NCBI GenBank assembly: GCA_027422505.1 | Contig: JAPQWV010000012.1 | Coordinates: forward strand, 22,728,001-22,792,000 | Source: Craterostigma plantagineum | Lineage: Eukaryota; Streptophyta; Magnoliopsida; Lamiales; Linderniaceae | Direction: 5' to 3' | DNA: 64,000 nucleotides | Shown here: positions 11,652 to 21,256 of the stretch, in pieces | Position numbering within the stretch: the stretch's first letter is position 1 | Layout: each line of letters opens with the position of its first letter | Program-made: the position numbers and the translations under genes | The notes under the pieces: generated by a model | The model's input: the letters and a program-made list of their open reading frames with translations, nothing else | What the model was told of the DNA's origin: nothing | Databases searched by the model: none

Positions 11652-12275
11652 TCTTTATTTTCATTGGTGATGGCCGAATAATCAACTTCCCTTGTGAACA
11701 AGCGGCACATGATAATTCATTAGATTGAAGAATCCTCTGGTTCTTCATGAAATGTCCATGTGAATTTTCAATAATTTTCCGCATCATAATTGTACCGGGA
11801 TGGCCCAAACGGTCATGCCAAATAATAAATGTACTGCCGTCGGTAAACTTCGGGTTTACGGTGGCATATGATTCAATCGTTCTAAGATATGTGTAATATA
11901 ACCCAGAGTCCAACGACGGTAATGTTTCTACAATTCTTTTATCATTCGAAATCGCCTTTGTGATATGCAAATATTCAACATTTCCCCTTTTTGCAGTCTC
12001 AATATGATATAAGTTATGTCGAATATCTTTAAAGCTTAATAAATTTCGTTGAGACTTGGGAGAATACAAGGCATTTTCAATTGTCAGCATTGTCCCTATG
12101 GGCAGTAAAACATTAGCCCTTCCAGAGCCTTCAATTATATTTGTGCTACATGATATAGTAATAACACTGGCTTCTTTCATATCGAGATAATCAAAATATT
12201 TCTTGTTTTTCAGAATCGTATTAGTCGTTGCACAGTCTGCAAGACATAATTCTCCGTTGGCCCGTATCCATTGTA
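11614..12275 (-). pseudogene. copia protease end and gag-pre-integrase
   Basis: The frame carries ADCATTNTIL at about 12225-12260, which matches the position of the aspartic protease active site (usually DSATTHTIL-like in this copia group), so the catalytic serine position is replaced by cysteine. It then has the gag-pre-integrase zinc region with WHDRLGHPG and CAACSQGK. The ATG usually called at 12180 is internal to this longer open frame. The product would belong to a pol polyprotein that is no longer complete. Confidence 0.8.
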
Positions 12276-12594
12276 TGAATATCCTTCAAACACAATAATC
12301 ATAAATATTTCTCAAATGCAAAAATAATACATTATTTCAAATGACGCATAACGAAACTCAAAAATACATAAGTAAAATCATAATAGATCAATCTCGATAT
12401 AGTGAAAACAACACATTTATTTCAAACCACACATAACAAGACACGCAATAACGAAATACATAAGTAAAATCACAATTCTCGTTGATCATGAAATCCGAAG
12501 CCTCCATATGAGTAATTTTATTAGTGACACCAGAGGTAGAGACAGGTTCACCGTCAACAAAATTCATTTCAGTCATTATTTCTTTGCCCTTTTG

Positions 12595-13517
12595 TCATGC
12601 TTGATATAGCTCAACAAGATGTTTGGGCGAACGACACGTGCGTGACCAATAACCTGAACATCCGCAACGGTAACATTGTTCATCGTTTTTCTTTTGTTCG
12701 ACGTGTTTTTTCTCATCTTTATTGTCATAATGTTTCCTCTTCTGGGGAAAATTTTGATGACCGCCACGATAGCCCTGATAACCTGCACGGGAATTCTGAT
12801 AACCACTGTCATAATATCCTCGACCACGACCACGGCCTTGACCACGTCCACGTCCACAGCCGCGGTATCCACCACGACCACGGCCACGATCATTACCTCG
12901 ATTACTACTATTAACTGCATTCGCTTCAGGGAGTGCAGCTGAGCCAGTTGGCCGCGATTCATGATTTTTCATCAGTAACTCGCTATTTTGTTCGGCCAAA
13001 AGTAGGCAAGAGATTAGACCGGAATACTTTTTAAACATCCGTTCCCGATATTGTTGCTGCAGAACGATATTTGATGGATGAAATGTGGAGAATGTTTTCT
13101 CCAACATATCGGCATCAGTAATATTTTCTCCACATAATTTCAACGTAGAAGTAATTCTGTAAACATCAGAATTATACTCACTTACAGATTTAAAATCTTG
13201 TAATCGTAAACTAATCCATTCATGTCTTGCCTTTGGGAGAATAACCGTTGTCAAGTGGCTATATCATTCTTTCAGACTTTTCCACAGTTCAGCAGGATCT
13301 TTTTCAGTTAAATATTCGATCTTCAGATTTTCGTGAAGGTGGTGGCGTATAAATATCATAGCCCTTGCCTTGTCTTGTTCGGTCACGTCCGTCTTGAATC
13401 GATGGTGTCACCTAAGCCTTTTGCTTTCAAATGAATCTCGGCATCTAGTGCCCAAGATAAATAGTTTTTGCCAGTGATATCGAGTGCGAAAAATTCAAGG
13501 CTTGCCAAGTTCGTCAT
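12595..13517 (-). pseudogene. copia gag with RG-rich tail and zinc knuckle (broken)
   Basis: Gag begins at the ATG at 13517 (MTNLASLEFFALDITGKNY). It is interrupted by a frameshift near 13410 and an in-frame stop near 13262. The 219-residue open end (12595-13254) holds the UBN2-type core (ARHEWISLRLQDF), a long Arg-Gly-rich RNA-binding tract and a knuckle CYRCGCSGYWSRTC. In the knuckle the usual histidine of CX2CX4HX4C is tyrosine. Gag forms the particle and packages RNA; this copy cannot make the full protein. Confidence 0.85.
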
Positions 13518-13588
13518 ATTTCTATACTGAAACGATGTAAATTAGTTATTCATAATATAACACAATATCATAAATAAATTTACGCGGT

Positions 13589-13750
13589 GCAAACCGAACC
13601 AAGCTAGTCGGACAAACCGAACCAAGCTAGTCGAACAAACCGAACCAAGCTAGTCGGATACACCGAACCAAGCCAGTCGGATACACCGAACCAAGCCAGT
13701 CGGACAAACCGAACCAAGCTAGTCGGATAAACCGAACCAAGCTAGTCGAA
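13589..13750. repeat. 23-bp minisatellite, seven copies, in the copia leader
   Basis: Seven tandem copies of a unit like ACAAACCGAACCAAGCTAGTC plus two bases lie between the gag start and the 5' LTR. Variants are (A/T)(C/A)A(A/C) at the start and CTAG or CCAG in the middle. It is non-coding, in the untranslated leader of the element RNA. Confidence 0.95.
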
Positions 13751-13867
13751 TAAGAGAAATAAAATTATTATACCTTAATACCTTAATTATGCCCGTATAG
13801 GTCTTCAACAGGAATTTGCGTCGTCGGCGGAGATCGGTGTTGTCGGTAGAGCCTCGTGCTGATAACA

Positions 13868-14123
13868 TATTATCAATAACTTAACTTATTAATTGTATTT
13901 AAGGTTCATTATTATACTAAGTATAACATATATTATATTATATAATATTATAAGAGAGAGGGAAAGAGTGAGAGTGAGAGAGTAACGTGAGAGAGAGAGG
14001 AGTTTTCTTCAAAATTTTGTGTCTTTTACACGTGACCAATGAAGTCTATTTATAGGCAACAAAAACACATAGATGTGGCACACACTCCAATAGAGACATC
14101 CACGTAATAATATATTTATAACA
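13868..14123 (-). repeat. copia 5' LTR
   Basis: The 256-bp LTR has ends matching those of the four 3' LTR copies and is followed on the plus strand by GTTAC at 14124-14128. It is more diverged than the 3' copies are from each other, which fits later homogenisation or duplication of the latter. Confidence 0.9.
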
Positions 14124-14128
14124 GTTAC

Positions 14129-15130
14129 AAGTTCACCAATATTTTAATTTATTAGAATTTTATGCTCAAGTTAAAATTTTAGTTTAAATACATTAACTAA
14201 TGATCTAAAATGTTCAAAATCATGTACTTGCAAACACTACAGTGTGTGCTAAACATACTAGTCTCGCGTGAATATTCAAAGCCGGACATCTTTTTTACAT
14301 GAATAAAAATCAACGTTAAGTTTCTGATTTTAATCATTTCCTGCGCGTTCAAGCGAAATCGAACAGACTTATTACTACAAACAATCATTACATACACATT
14401 GCACTGTTTTAAGATACATCGAATTTCTTACAGATTTATTTACCTCAAACACGCAATCCGATCGTCGGAGATACTTAACCAGAATCGGTAGACGACAATG
14501 CACAGTCGTTTCCCATCTTGTTCGTCGTGTAAAGTATAGCATTCATCACCCTATTTTTTCAAAAAGAAAAAGTGACAAAATTTTGAGTTGATCTTTTTCT
14601 GACAATATCTCAGATGAATGATGACAGATTACCTCTCCCTGCGTTTCTTTAAGAAGCGGGCGAGCGATGCTCTTCGCGCCTGTGGAATAGCTGCGAAAAG
14701 TAAAAAAGAAGACATTTTTTTTTGTGGGTTGGTATAATTTTGAAGGATGGAAAAAAGTTTTGCCTAAGGATATCATACCATTAGCTGCAATTGAAGGTAT
14801 CATCACTCTTGTAGTTTTGTGTAGTTTCATCCCGCGATTAGTCTCATGGCGAGAGAGATGATTGCCTGAGCCTAAAAGTACATTTGAAGAAGAATTTAGA
14901 AAAAATAAATGGTGTTAGAATGGACGAAATTTCAGGCGAGAGAGAGAGAGAGAGAGACCTTCTCAGGGGAGATGTTTTCGAAGACGTTCACGGTTCCATT
15001 GTAAAAGATGGTAAACTGTGTAGCAAAGGGATTATTGACGAGGAATCGCTGATTCACCTGCGAGCCAATACGAATCAGAGTTTCTTGAAATTCTGGGCCG
15101 GGCCTCCGCTAATTATTCACCGTTAACAAG
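14129..15130. other. unassigned sequence with a Helitron-like 3' end
   Basis: At about 14231-14262 a hairpin (GCAAACACT/AGTGTGTGC) is followed about 8 bases later by CTAG and then T, the layout of a Helitron 3' terminus; no matching 5' end is seen. A GA run sits at 14940-14958. Short open frames at 14546-14830 (minus) and 14884-15126 (plus) show no recognisable domain. Confidence 0.4.
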
Positions 15131-15167
15131 GCCCGCGCACATGCGCCACACTGAGGAGGGGTCCAGG

Positions 15168-15233
15168 TATAAGCTTGATAGGTTCCTTCTTAAAACCAAT
15201 TGGTGATAAGAGGAGTAACTCATCAAGCTTATA
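15168..15233. repeat. short inverted repeat TATAAGCTTGAT
   Basis: A perfect 12-bp inverted repeat (15168-15179 and 15222-15233) flanks an AACCAATTGGTGATAAG core. It is followed by a second hairpin-like block, GTGTGGGAC...GTCCTCACAC, near 15264-15292. It looks like the end of an old repeat, but the family is not recognised. Confidence 0.5.
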
Positions 15234-15693
15234 AACCCATTTATTTCTTTGGTGATTGTTCGGTGTGGGACTCTTTATTTGTCCTCACACGTGATATTCT
15301 CAACAGAGTTTTTGAATTTCGAACCATCACACGTAGTTGACATTTTCAGATTAAGAATTGGGTGTTGGCGTGGCAGCGGATCCGGTCGAGTAATACAGCG
15401 GCTAATATTTGAGTAATTAAAGATAAAAGTGGAAATCGTAATTTAACATGGAAAACCCCAAACAAATCGGGGTAAAAACCATGGGCAATGAAGAGGAATC
15501 CACTATAGATGAAAATATAGGAGTTACAACCTCTCAATCTATAACGGAGAAAATCCCCAATATCTCTCGTTATAATCGCAAAAAATACCAACAAACTCTC
15601 TATTTTTATTTCTGTCTATTTTGTCTCATTCTTTTCTCTCTGTTTTTGGGATAGGATTTGTACTGCCTAAGCCATGGTATTTTTAGGTCAAAC

Positions 15694-16582
15694 TAGGGGT
15701 GGTTCGGTACGGTATACCGTACCAAAACCGTAATACCGTTTACCGTACCGAAATTTCGGTATTGAAAAAAATCATACCAATACCATACCAAAATTTCGGT
15801 ATACCTTAAATTTCGATATGGTATCATACCGAAATTTCGATACGGTATCGGTATCATACCTTCTATACCATTCACACGGAGAGTTTTTTACCATGCGTGT
15901 CTCGTAACTCGTTAATTCGTTGTTTTTGAATTTAGTCAATTCAAACTCCTTAAGCCCAATAAGATGGATTATTAATTCAAATTTTCCAAAATAAAAAGAT
16001 TTTTAATTCATAAAATAACCTTAAATAATTTACATATTTTAGTCAGTCTCATTAGTAAGACAAAGAACTTTACATAACAACAAAATACAACTTTATATAG
16101 AGATTAATTAAAATGAAACCGTTATTTAAAAAAATTAGTGAAAAAGTAATTGCATTGCATCTTCACGCTTTCAAAATAATGAAGAAAAAACATTAAAAGG
16201 CCAAAATTAAACGTAACTTGAGTTAGGTATAATAAGTAAAATATGGTGGGCGTCAGGTTTAGTTAATAATTTATGAGCTAAATAAATTTATGAAGATCCT
16301 TATAATATTTTTATCCATTTGATATTTTTTAGAAATAATTATAATATATGTAGGTGTGTATATATATATATATATAATATTTAAAATTTTAATATTTCCG
16401 TATTTCGGTATAATCGGTATACCTAATTTTTAAAATTTTCATACCATTACCGTACCGAAAATTTTAGGTACGGTATCATACCTTACCAAAAACTTCGATA
16501 TACCAAAATTTTCGATATTTTCGATACGTTACGATACGATAAGGACGGTATATCGGTATTTCGCTATATTTCCCCAGCCCTA
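15694..16582. mobile_element. hAT-type non-autonomous element (MITE), 889 bp
   Basis: It is flanked by a perfect 8-bp target duplication GGTCAAAC (15686-15693 and 16583-16590). Ends are TAGGGGTGG and CCAGCCCTA (inverted with one change). Both end regions are filled with GGTATACC/GGTACGGTA-type palindromes and the core is AT-rich. No transposase is encoded. The 8-bp duplication and TAG...CTA ends place it with hAT. Confidence 0.88.
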
Positions 16583-17322
16583 GGTCAAACATCGCATGTG
16601 AACAAAATAAAATTGTTCAGCCCACCATTTAAATTAGTTGCCCACGTGTAAAAAGGAAAACCATTTTATTCTCCTGTATTGACTTTTCAAAAGCAGCAGT
16701 ATGTCGACATTGGGAAGCATCTCATCACTATTTGTGTGAAAGGAATACTCATTTTTCTAGCAACCTTGGAATCCAAACTAGTGATCTAGCCCACAACCAA
16801 TCTTCATCATGGCAAACCTTAAAAGAGCCCGTTTGGTTGGGGTATTAAGGGGGATTAGAGGGGTTAACATTAGTTAACGATATGTTGGTTGGAAGCTTTA
16901 TTTAAAGGAGAGATTTAACTAATACCCCTTTAATACCTTCATTAAGGTATTAACTAAATCAGCCTCCCACCCTATCTTTATCAAATACCGAGCTATTTAG
17001 ATAATTTTATCCTTTATTTTAATATTTATTTCTTAGTTTATCCTTTTCCTTAATCAGATCTCCTAAACCTAATTTTTTTTCCTTTTACGATTTTATCTTG
17101 ATCGACCAAACTATTCACTCATCCACCACGACATCCTGCAATCTTCATCGTTTATTTTTTTTATTTTTCTCCTTTTATCTTAATACCATGTTGTCAGGAA
17201 ACTCGAAGCATGACATTTCCGTGTAAACAGGAATTCAAAAACCAAGAAACAATTGATGTGAGCATATAAAGCTGAAAGGCAAATATAGTACTGATATGCA
17301 ATCGATCGATTTAATATACAAA

Positions 17323-18326
17323 TTAAACACGTTTACTCAATGGAAGTACGTCGTCGTCCCCATTTACTTCATCTTCTAGATATCCTTCGGGGACCTCATC
17401 CTCCCATGGATCAACATCCATTTCAGTACGTATGAAATTGTGAAGTAAGGCACATGCTATAACAATTTTATTATGCTTTTTTATTGGATTAAAGGAGGGT
17501 TTGCGCAGTTCCATCTCTTTTTCATCAAACCCAAGTTCGCTCAATAACATTCATAGCTTTTGCATGCCTCATATTAAAATATTCTCTTTCATTTTAGGAG
17601 TTTGAGTTCCTGTCCCCCAATCTTTCAAATGATAGCGAATATCCCTATAAGGAGTTAAAAATCTCTCGCTATTGGTGTATCCATTATCAGCTAAATAGTA
17701 GCAACCTATATTTTTTAAAATACATTTTAATATCAAAATATAATTCAAGCAATATGTGTATTTCACCTAGATTAGTAAAAAACTAGGTCACCGTTACTAA
17801 CACGGAACTCATTTGTTCGTGATAGAGCATCTCGAAGGACGCGTCCATCTGCGACTGAACCCTCCCAACATGCCGAAACATATATGAATCTCATATATTC
17901 ATTACATACTCCCAAAACATTGGTTGTAATTTGTCCCTTTCGATTTTGATATCGTGGAATATCCATTGACTTCACCGTGACATGGATGTATGATCCGTCT
18001 AGGGCCCCCAAGCAATACTTACATTAAAAAATAAAGACAAAGTCAGTGACTTATGTGAAGTTAATAAATATCTATTATTTTAAAAATGAAACCAATACCT
18101 AAAAATATTTGAATTTAGATGAAGGATGGTCATTATTGGCATGAGGTTTGGCCAATAATTTATCATGAAGTCTAAGAACAGCATCAAGTACCGAATTCCA
18201 ATGCTTACTGATTGTCCAAGTAGATCTAGTAAAGTGCAACTTTTGTTCCCTTGTCTTCTTATGATGAGCTAATACACCAAGAAATAGTCGCCATTTCAGG
18301 AATTTGTAGATATTTGGAGGTTGCAA
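17323..18326 (-). pseudogene. PIF/Harbinger transposase (DDE_Tnp_4, HARBI1-like), broken
   Basis: The minus-strand pieces in different frames keep the recognisable order. 18099-18326 is the N-terminal part. 17772-18011 has ALDGSYIHV (first catalytic Asp) and WEGSVADGRVLRDAL. 17569-17766 has YYLADNGYTN and LTPYRDIRYHL (second Asp). At about 17525-17560 NVIERTW holds the catalytic Glu, followed by a frameshift. 17323-17550 has ACALLHNFIR near the C-terminus. All three catalytic residues can be seen, but frameshifts, stops and possible old introns separate them. In a live element this protein cuts and pastes the transposon at TTA sites. Here it is a relic. Confidence 0.85.
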
Positions 18327-18348
18327 ACCTCCATAATTCTCAAGAACA

Positions 18349-19598
18349 TGAGAGAATTACAGAAATAGAGTTATTTTGAGAATCAAATTACAAAATTAGT
18401 TGAGGTTTTAGGAACATTACAAAGCTAATCAAGTTTTAAATTTTAACTGTCATTCTTTTCATTTTTCACCACATAACGTTTTAATAGTACAATATTTTCA
18501 CAAAGATTATTTAAAGTTAGTAAAATAATTACTAATAATTATATATTTCACCACAATTCATTTGTACTACAAAATTAACATGTATAGAATATATCCCGAC
18601 GTGAATAAAAGATAGCACTTTCAACTAAACTATATTATTATTTTTATTATTGTTGTTGTTATTATTATTTTGACTTTAATATTGAAAGTAATATCAACGC
18701 ATAAATAAATAAAAAATAAAATAGAATAATAGTCCTCAAAATATTCAAACAATCGTTATCTAACAAAGATTAATTTCTGGAAAGTCTACGATATTACTCT
18801 TGAACGTTTCTTGTGAGACTTTCGATCTATTTCATCCTAATATCATCCTGTTTGACACATCCAATTTTATACTTTGTCGTAAATAAGGATTTGCGTATCA
18901 ACTGAAAAGAGGCTTCAATCACTTTTTTAATGGAAACTCAAACTGGTAAGAATATGTTGTCTCCATTATTTTAATTCTAACTCATCTTGAACATGTTAAC
19001 ACAATATTCAAATACTTGCAAACTTAAAGAAAATGGAGCAATCATTCAATAATAATAATAATAATAACAACAACAACAACATACTTGCATTGCATGTGAC
19101 GTGACATCTTGTATAATAATCACTTAGACGTGACATCGTGTATAGTAATCACTTATCACGCATATTAACGATATGTTTGACTGGCATCATTAACTCGATG
19201 TGGACATTCTGATTATCAGGAACAAGAACATTCGTTGTCCAAGTAACCGTGAGATTGTTTGTTGATTTAATTAATTGATAAAACAAACATGTTTTTAAGA
19301 ATAAATTATTAGTTTATTTAATCACATGGGAATATATTACATCTTGTTAATTTTGTTTTTATTTATTTATTTAAATAATAAATTTTGGATAAAATTTATT
19401 AAAAAGTTGGGTAAAAATATAATTATTAACAAGTTTTGTGTTAGTTTAAGATAATAAATTTATAATTTACGTATTTTTGTGGTTAATGAAAATAATGATA
19501 GTTGGTTTTTAAAAACTTGATTATTTTAGCAATAGTATTAAAACTCAACTAGTTTTGTAATTGGATTATCAAAACAACATTATTTATGTAACTCTCTC
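18349..19598. mobile_element. 1.25-kb TIR element without ORFs (Mutator-like MITE?)
   Basis: The two ends are long imperfect inverted repeats: GAGAGAATTACAGAAAT at the left against GAGAGAGTTACATAAAT inverted at the right. Similarity continues about 110 bp, including TTACAAAA(T/C)TAGTTGAG. CAAGAACA is duplicated directly at 18341-18348 and 19599-19606 (8 bp perfect, 9 bp with one mismatch). It sits just beyond the start of the Harbinger transposase relic. No coding sequence is seen in it. Confidence 0.75.
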
Positions 19599-19957
19599 CA
19601 AGAACAGTGCATAAACCTCCAAATGAATCTCTACTAATCCTCAATTTTAATTACTTCGAAAATCTGATATTAAAATTTTCAAGTAATCAACTTGCTTTGG
19701 CATCCTTTCATACATAGAATAAGTATACGGCTCTTTCTGTTTTCTCCTGTCATTTCTACGCCGATAAAGTTATAATGCAAGTTGCATCATGAGCAAATGA
19801 TTGGATAATAATCCAAGAACCATTATTGCACCAATATCACTTCGTCCGAGCCCATTTTGGATTCAAGACACCTATCGTTTGGCAATACGGAGAAAAATAG
19901 ATAAAATATATATCACCATAATTTTAAAAGTAATATTCGTTTTCTCTCTCTTTGGCT

Positions 19958-21256
19958 ATGGCGAAAAAGAAGAAAGCGGTTACACAGAGGGCGGCGCCGG
20001 CCTCGGCGGCGACGCCGTCCCCTACCAATGCCAAATCGGGAAGGCAGGTGACTAGATCTGGCAGTTTGGGAACGCGACAGGACACAGAGGTGAATGGTGA
20101 GAAACAGAGACCTAATGTTACTGTTCCATTGGAGCAGAGCTCGCAGAGCTCGATTGATGCGGCGATTTATGAGGCAAAGGAGTGGCCCACCCCTGGCGAG
20201 TCTATTGGACGAAGCTCTGCTCAAAAGGAGTCCAATCGAGAATACACTAGGAAGGAGGGGCAAGATATGCATACTGTTAAGCCCTGGGGTCAGTTCAATT
20301 TGAACTTGATTGGGAATCAGGATAGCCGATTAGAGTATATCCAACCTACATCAGAAGATGGACATGAAATCGGAATAGTGGACATAGAGGAGATAAAAGA
20401 AGAAGTAGAACACTGGAAGTCCTCCCTGATGTGCTATGTGTTAGGATCCAATCCTCCTCTAAGCGTCATGATGGGATTTCTGAAGAGGAAATGGGATAAG
20501 AAAGGACTGGTGAAGATTTGGCAGGTAAGGCAAGGTCTCTTTCTGGCTAGGTTTGATTGTGTTGAGGCTAGGGACAGAATATTGCAGACTGAGATTCTGC
20601 ATTTTGATAGGAAGCCCGTGGTCTTAACCCCGTGGACAGAGGACACGCAACTGAAGAAGGTGGGTGTTGAAAGTGTACCTATTTGGATTCAATTACCTCA
20701 GCTGGAATTAAAATACTGGGGCATTAAGACTTTAAGTAAGCTGGCGAGCTTGATTGGGAACCCACTCATGACAGATGAAATCACGCGCAGAAAGGAAAGA
20801 ATCCATTATGCTCGAGTGTTGGTGGAGATTAACCTCAATAAACCACTCAAAGAGAGTATCCAATTCCTCAATGAGAGGGGGCAACTGGTGGATCAGGAAA
20901 TCACCTATGAGTGGAAGCCTGTCCAATGTACCAAGTGTGAAAAATTTGGGCATGAAACTTCTCTGTGTAGGACGGACACGCAGAAAGTATGGCAACCTCG
21001 AACTATAGCTAACAAGTCTGGTGGTGCTCATGGAGTATCAGACAATCAGACAAAGGAGGCAGTGAAGAATGTGGCATCAGAAGCCAAGGACCCTGGCAAG
21101 GCTGTTGCTGACCCTCAGACATCAGCAAGGGAGGTAGAGAAGGGTAAGGAAAGGCAAAGTACAGAGTGGACAGAAATGAGTCAAAGGGAAAAAGCAGTTG
21201 AAAAATCTCAATCCAACCCTTCCAAGCAGAGGGTCCATGACTCTTGTCATGGATAG
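19958..21256 (+). CDS. LINE ORF1 protein (DUF4283 plus CCHC zinc knuckle)
   Basis: The start is the ATG at 19958 (MAKKKKAVTQRA); the two codons before it are in frame but lack an ATG. The 432-residue protein has a basic, Ala/Ser-rich N-terminus and a DUF4283-type RNA-binding domain (about residues 145-260, with VPIWIQLPQLELKYW and ARVLVEINL). A CX2CX4HX4C knuckle, CTKCEKFGHETSLC, lies near residue 330, followed by a charged tail rich in Lys and Glu. In plant L1 elements ORF1p coats the element RNA to form the retrotransposition particle. Its stop overlaps the ORF2 start, so ORF2 is probably made by reinitiation or a related mechanism. Confidence 0.9.
   Translation: MAKKKKAVTQRAAPASAATPSPTNAKSGRQVTRSGSLGTRQDTEVNGEKQRPNVTVPLEQSSQSSIDAAIYEAKEWPTPGESIGRSSAQKESNREYTRKEGQDMHTVKPWGQFNLNLIGNQDSRLEYIQPTSEDGHEIGIVDIEEIKEEVEHWKSSLMCYVLGSNPPLSVMMGFLKRKWDKKGLVKIWQVRQGLFLARFDCVEARDRILQTEILHFDRKPVVLTPWTEDTQLKKVGVESVPIWIQLPQLELKYWGIKTLSKLASLIGNPLMTDEITRRKERIHYARVLVEINLNKPLKESIQFLNERGQLVDQEITYEWKPVQCTKCEKFGHETSLCRTDTQKVWQPRTIANKSGGAHGVSDNQTKEAVKNVASEAKDPGKAVADPQTSAREVEKGKERQSTEWTEMSQREKAVEKSQSNPSKQRVHDSCHG

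Larger units (their letters stand above)
10683..14123 (-). mobile_element. Ty1/copia element, internally deleted, parent of the tandem array
   Basis: The 5' LTR (13868-14123) and 3' LTR (10683-10938) are flanked by the same 5-bp target duplication GTTAC (14124-14128 and 10678-10682). Between them, in minus-strand order, are a leader with a 23-bp minisatellite, gag, a protease/gag-pre-integrase frame, the start of integrase, and then directly RNase H. The RT and most of integrase are missing. The RT segment survives only in the left-hand units, so the deletion followed the tandem duplication. Confidence 0.9.

Noticed and set aside
12597..12942. Plus-strand frames rich in His/Asp or Thr/Ile
   Set aside because: They are shadows of the Arg-Gly-rich minus-strand Gag tract.
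13589..13750. Possible CRISPR-like array
   Set aside because: The 23-bp units are directly adjacent with no spacers, the DNA is a plant retrotransposon leader, and there are no cas genes.
14546..15126. Frames of 94 aa (minus) and 80 aa (plus)
   Set aside because: No domain, low-complexity GA run in one, and no supporting gene structure.
15693..15875. 60-aa frame with repeated IPYRNFG-like residues
   Set aside because: It is the translation of hAT MITE palindromes, not a protein repeat.
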